A model generated the notes under the pieces. It did no database searches and was not told where the DNA came from. It saw only the letters and a program-made list of their open reading frames with translations. From Clostridium gelidum (GTDB lineage Bacteria; Bacillota; Clostridia; Clostridiales; Clostridiaceae), in the NCBI RefSeq assembly GCF_019977655.1, contig NZ_AP024849.1, forward strand, positions 2,761,001 to 2,825,000: a stretch of 64,000 nucleotides of DNA, given 5' to 3'. Shown piece after piece: positions 62,147-64,000 of the stretch. Within the stretch, counting starts at the first letter, position 1. The number at the start of each line of letters is the position of its first letter. The position numbers and the translations under genes are program-made.

Positions 62147-62229
62147 CTATTTATAGTTGTTTGAAAAGAAGTATAACTATATGCTATAATATGTATAAAA
62201 ATACAATATATAAAACAAGGAGGAATATG

Positions 62230-62766
62230 ATGGAAAATAATATTACTTGCAAGCCAACGAGTAAAAAAAATATTAAAATATGGATAGTTGTAGCTGTAGT
62301 TGTAGCACTAGGAATATTATGCTTAATAAGCAAATCATTATTATTTAACGTATATGATGTTCCTGGTAAATCGATGGCTACAAAAATAAATCCAGGTGAT
62401 AAGATAGTGACTACAAGAATAAATAATACTAATAATATAGAAAGAGGTAATATTATTGTGTTTTATTCTGATGAATTTAAAGAAGAACTTATAAAAAGAG
62501 TTATTGGATTGCCTGGAGATCATATTAAAATACATGATGGTATTGTAAATATAAATGGAGAAGATATTAAAGAGAATTATGTAATAAATAATGAGAGCTT
62601 TAATGGGGTTTATGATGTGCCAGACAATAAATACTTTTTCTTAGCAGACAATAGAAGAATTTCTGTTGATTCCAGAAGGTGGATTAATCCATATATAGAT
62701 GGTTCAAATATACAAGGAAAAGCTATTTTTAGATTTTCTTCATTTAGTAGTTTTGGTTATTTATAG
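62230..62766 (+). CDS. lepB: Signal peptidase I
   Basis: A 178-residue S26 peptidase. One N-terminal membrane helix (about 17-36) precedes the catalytic S48 (DVPGKSMATKINPGD) and K89 (LIKRVIGLPGDHIKI). YFFLADNRRISVDSRRW is the box E region, where the usual GDNR reads ADNR. It removes signal peptides of exported proteins. ATG 62230 is preferred over ATG 62227 for spacing from AAGGAGG. It stands alone and may be one of several paralogues. Confidence 0.92.
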   Translation: MENNITCKPTSKKNIKIWIVVAVVVALGILCLISKSLLFNVYDVPGKSMATKINPGDKIVTTRINNTNNIERGNIIVFYSDEFKEELIKRVIGLPGDHIKIHDGIVNINGEDIKENYVINNESFNGVYDVPDNKYFFLADNRRISVDSRRWINPYIDGSNIQGKAIFRFSSFSSFGYL

Positions 62767-62848
62767 GTATAATTTAATATGATTTGCTTCAATTTCAATC
62801 AGTTTTTATGTATAAGAAAACTATAGTTTATTTAAGGGGAAAAGAAAT

Positions 62849-63318
62849 ATGAAACCCGTCAATTTGAAAATAAGTATTTTAAGGTTTAGTTACCTTTTAA
62901 TAATGATAATAGGTGTTATATTTGGTGAATCAAAATTGGATTTTATAAACAGCTACAATTGGGTGTATGTTCGTATGCTGTATCATGCATCTTTTTAGGT
63001 GTTATAGGAATTTATTTTGATTTTTTACTAGGAGGTTTTGGTGAGAATACGACATTATCTAGCGAGTATTCATTTGACAGACAATATAGAGTTGACATAG
63101 ATGATGCAGATCAAGGAGCACTTTGAGGAGATACATATATTAGGCTTTATAGAATATATTTCAATACATTTGAAAAGAATAGCAGAAATATTTATCACGG
63201 CGGATGTGGTGATAAACCAACAGTAAGATGGGTTGATAATGAGAATGTTGAAATTAATGGGAGAATTGAAATTAATATTAGGAACTCCCCGATGTATGAA
63301 AATAAGAAGAAAAATTAG
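62849..63318 (+). pseudogene. Degraded membrane protein gene (DUF5412-like)
   Basis: ATG 62849 follows AAGGGGA. The first part (LRFSYLLIMIIGVIFGE) is a membrane segment and stops early. The later part reads FDRQYRVDIDDADQGAL, a TGA stop, then GDTYIRLYRIYFNTFEKN and KPTVRWVDNENVEINGRIE. This looks like a DUF5412-type protein (tentative) broken by a frameshift and a nonsense codon. Confidence 0.65.
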
Positions 63319-63414
63319 TAATATAAGAATCAAGTAATATATAAGGAGAAATGTAAATTGGAAAAGTATTTTCGAAATAAATAATAATATTTTATAAAAT
63401 TTAGGAGCGCAGCT

Positions 63415-63660
63415 ATGTTAAAAATGAGGTTAAAAGAGATTATTAACGATTCTGTTATTTACTATTTTCAACCTGAATGTAGAGGTGGGGACGGTATTAT
63501 TAAATTTACGTTTGAGGACGAAAAATTAATTGAATATGTAATTATAGAAGATTCAGAATATAGATGCAACTCAATGTATATTTATCATTGCCTTTCTTTA
63601 GTTAAAAAAATGAAAAAAGAAGGAGAATTTTTAAAAGAATGCTTTTCGGCATGGTATTAA
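63415..63660 (+). CDS. Hypothetical protein, 81 residues
   Basis: ATG 63415 follows AGGAGCGC. The protein reads MLKMRLKEIINDSVIYYFQP and YVIIEDSEYRCNSMYIYHCL, mixed alpha/beta. It may be an intact small protein or the first part of a longer broken gene, because the same frame continues after two stops. Its 5' end is copied at 41.76 kb. Confidence 0.55.
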   Translation: MLKMRLKEIINDSVIYYFQPECRGGDGIIKFTFEDEKLIEYVIIEDSEYRCNSMYIYHCLSLVKKMKKEGEFLKECFSAWY

Positions 63661-63678
63661 TAAAGTGATTTTATTGCA

Positions 63679-63975
63679 CAATTATTTAAATTTGATGAAA
63701 GTTGGTATACAAGTGGAAGAAATGCAAATCATTAAATTTTTGAAAAAGGTGCCATTGAGGAAGAAGATATTTTAATTGTATCAATAGACAGACTTTTATG
63801 GACTAGAGTGTGTGCTATGGAAGTAGAAAAATATAGAAATGACCTGGAATTACTAAAAGAATATTATTATAAAAATTACACTAATCCCAAATACCATCAA
63901 GAAGCGCTATTACATGAGAAGTCTTATTTAAAAATGAATGGCGCAGTTTTTTGTGGCAAATATGATGATTTATAA
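63679..63975 (+). pseudogene. Gene remnant with internal stop
   Basis: The frame reads QLFKFDESWYTSGRNANH, a TAA stop, then IFEKGAIEEEDILIVSIDRL, YRNDLELLKEYYYKNYTNPK and VFCGKYDDL before the final stop. It is coding-like but lacks a start. I recognise no family. It is in the same frame as the preceding ORF. Confidence 0.4.
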
Positions 63976-64000
63976 TATCATATTGTGGTAATACTTTGAT

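Noticed and set aside
1..64000. tRNA or rRNA genes
   Set aside because: I saw no GC-rich cloverleaf with GGTTCRANTCC-type T-arms and no rRNA-like segments. A covariance-model search could still find one I missed.

Overview
This window is very AT-rich and uses strong purine Shine-Dalgarno sites. It encodes an [FeFe] hydrogenase, a class II aldolase, a CarD-like regulator, a CoA-disulfide-reductase fusion and many chemoreceptors. This points to a Clostridium sensu stricto chromosome, probably of the solventogenic/saccharolytic type (inference from gene content; no rRNA or tRNA is present to confirm it).

Layout. 0-2.7 kb: the 3' end of a chemoreceptor gene, then an IS3-family element. 2.8-7.2 kb: a CorA-type Mg2+ transporter, an OmpR/VanS-like two-component pair, a 162-bp repeat with terminal inverted repeats, and a secreted protein with eight LG(I/V)DITGL repeats. 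7.2-11.6 kb: a MarR regulator with its own promoter/operator and a co-directional chemoreceptor, a Ca2+/H+ antiporter and a glyoxalase. 11.8-24.1 kb is core metabolism and envelope: a class B PBP with a MecA-type N-domain, a monomeric TSCCCP-type [FeFe] hydrogenase, fructose-bisphosphate aldolase, CarD-like, PilZ and YhcH proteins, a cold-shock protein, a four-domain CoADR-rhodanese-TusA-DsrE protein and glycerol dehydrogenase.

24.8-38.0 kb holds a muropeptide/dipeptide uptake and recycling locus equivalent to Bacillus dpp-ykf: dipeptide epimerase, class A beta-lactamase-like hydrolase, D-aminopeptidase, binding protein, two permeases, two ATPases, LD-carboxypeptidase, NlpC/P60 endopeptidase and a P-loop kinase. 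Two inverted-repeat structures lie between the binding-protein gene and the permeases.

38-64 kb is an accessory, decaying region. It has small membrane proteins, a thioredoxin-like protein, a HIT protein, acetyltransferases, MBL-fold enzymes, an OhrR-like regulator beside an unusual MBL/Old-Yellow-Enzyme fusion, an alpha/beta hydrolase and a signal peptidase. It also contains many gene fragments, at least four of which are partial copies of genes found elsewhere in the window. Two apparently identical 2570-bp IS66 elements sit here in opposite orientation, each with its own perfect 8-bp target duplication: one splits a metallophosphoesterase gene, the other splits the transposase of an IS1182-type element. 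An intact ISLre2-type element with a 9-bp target duplication follows. No CRISPR array, rRNA or tRNA gene was recognised.
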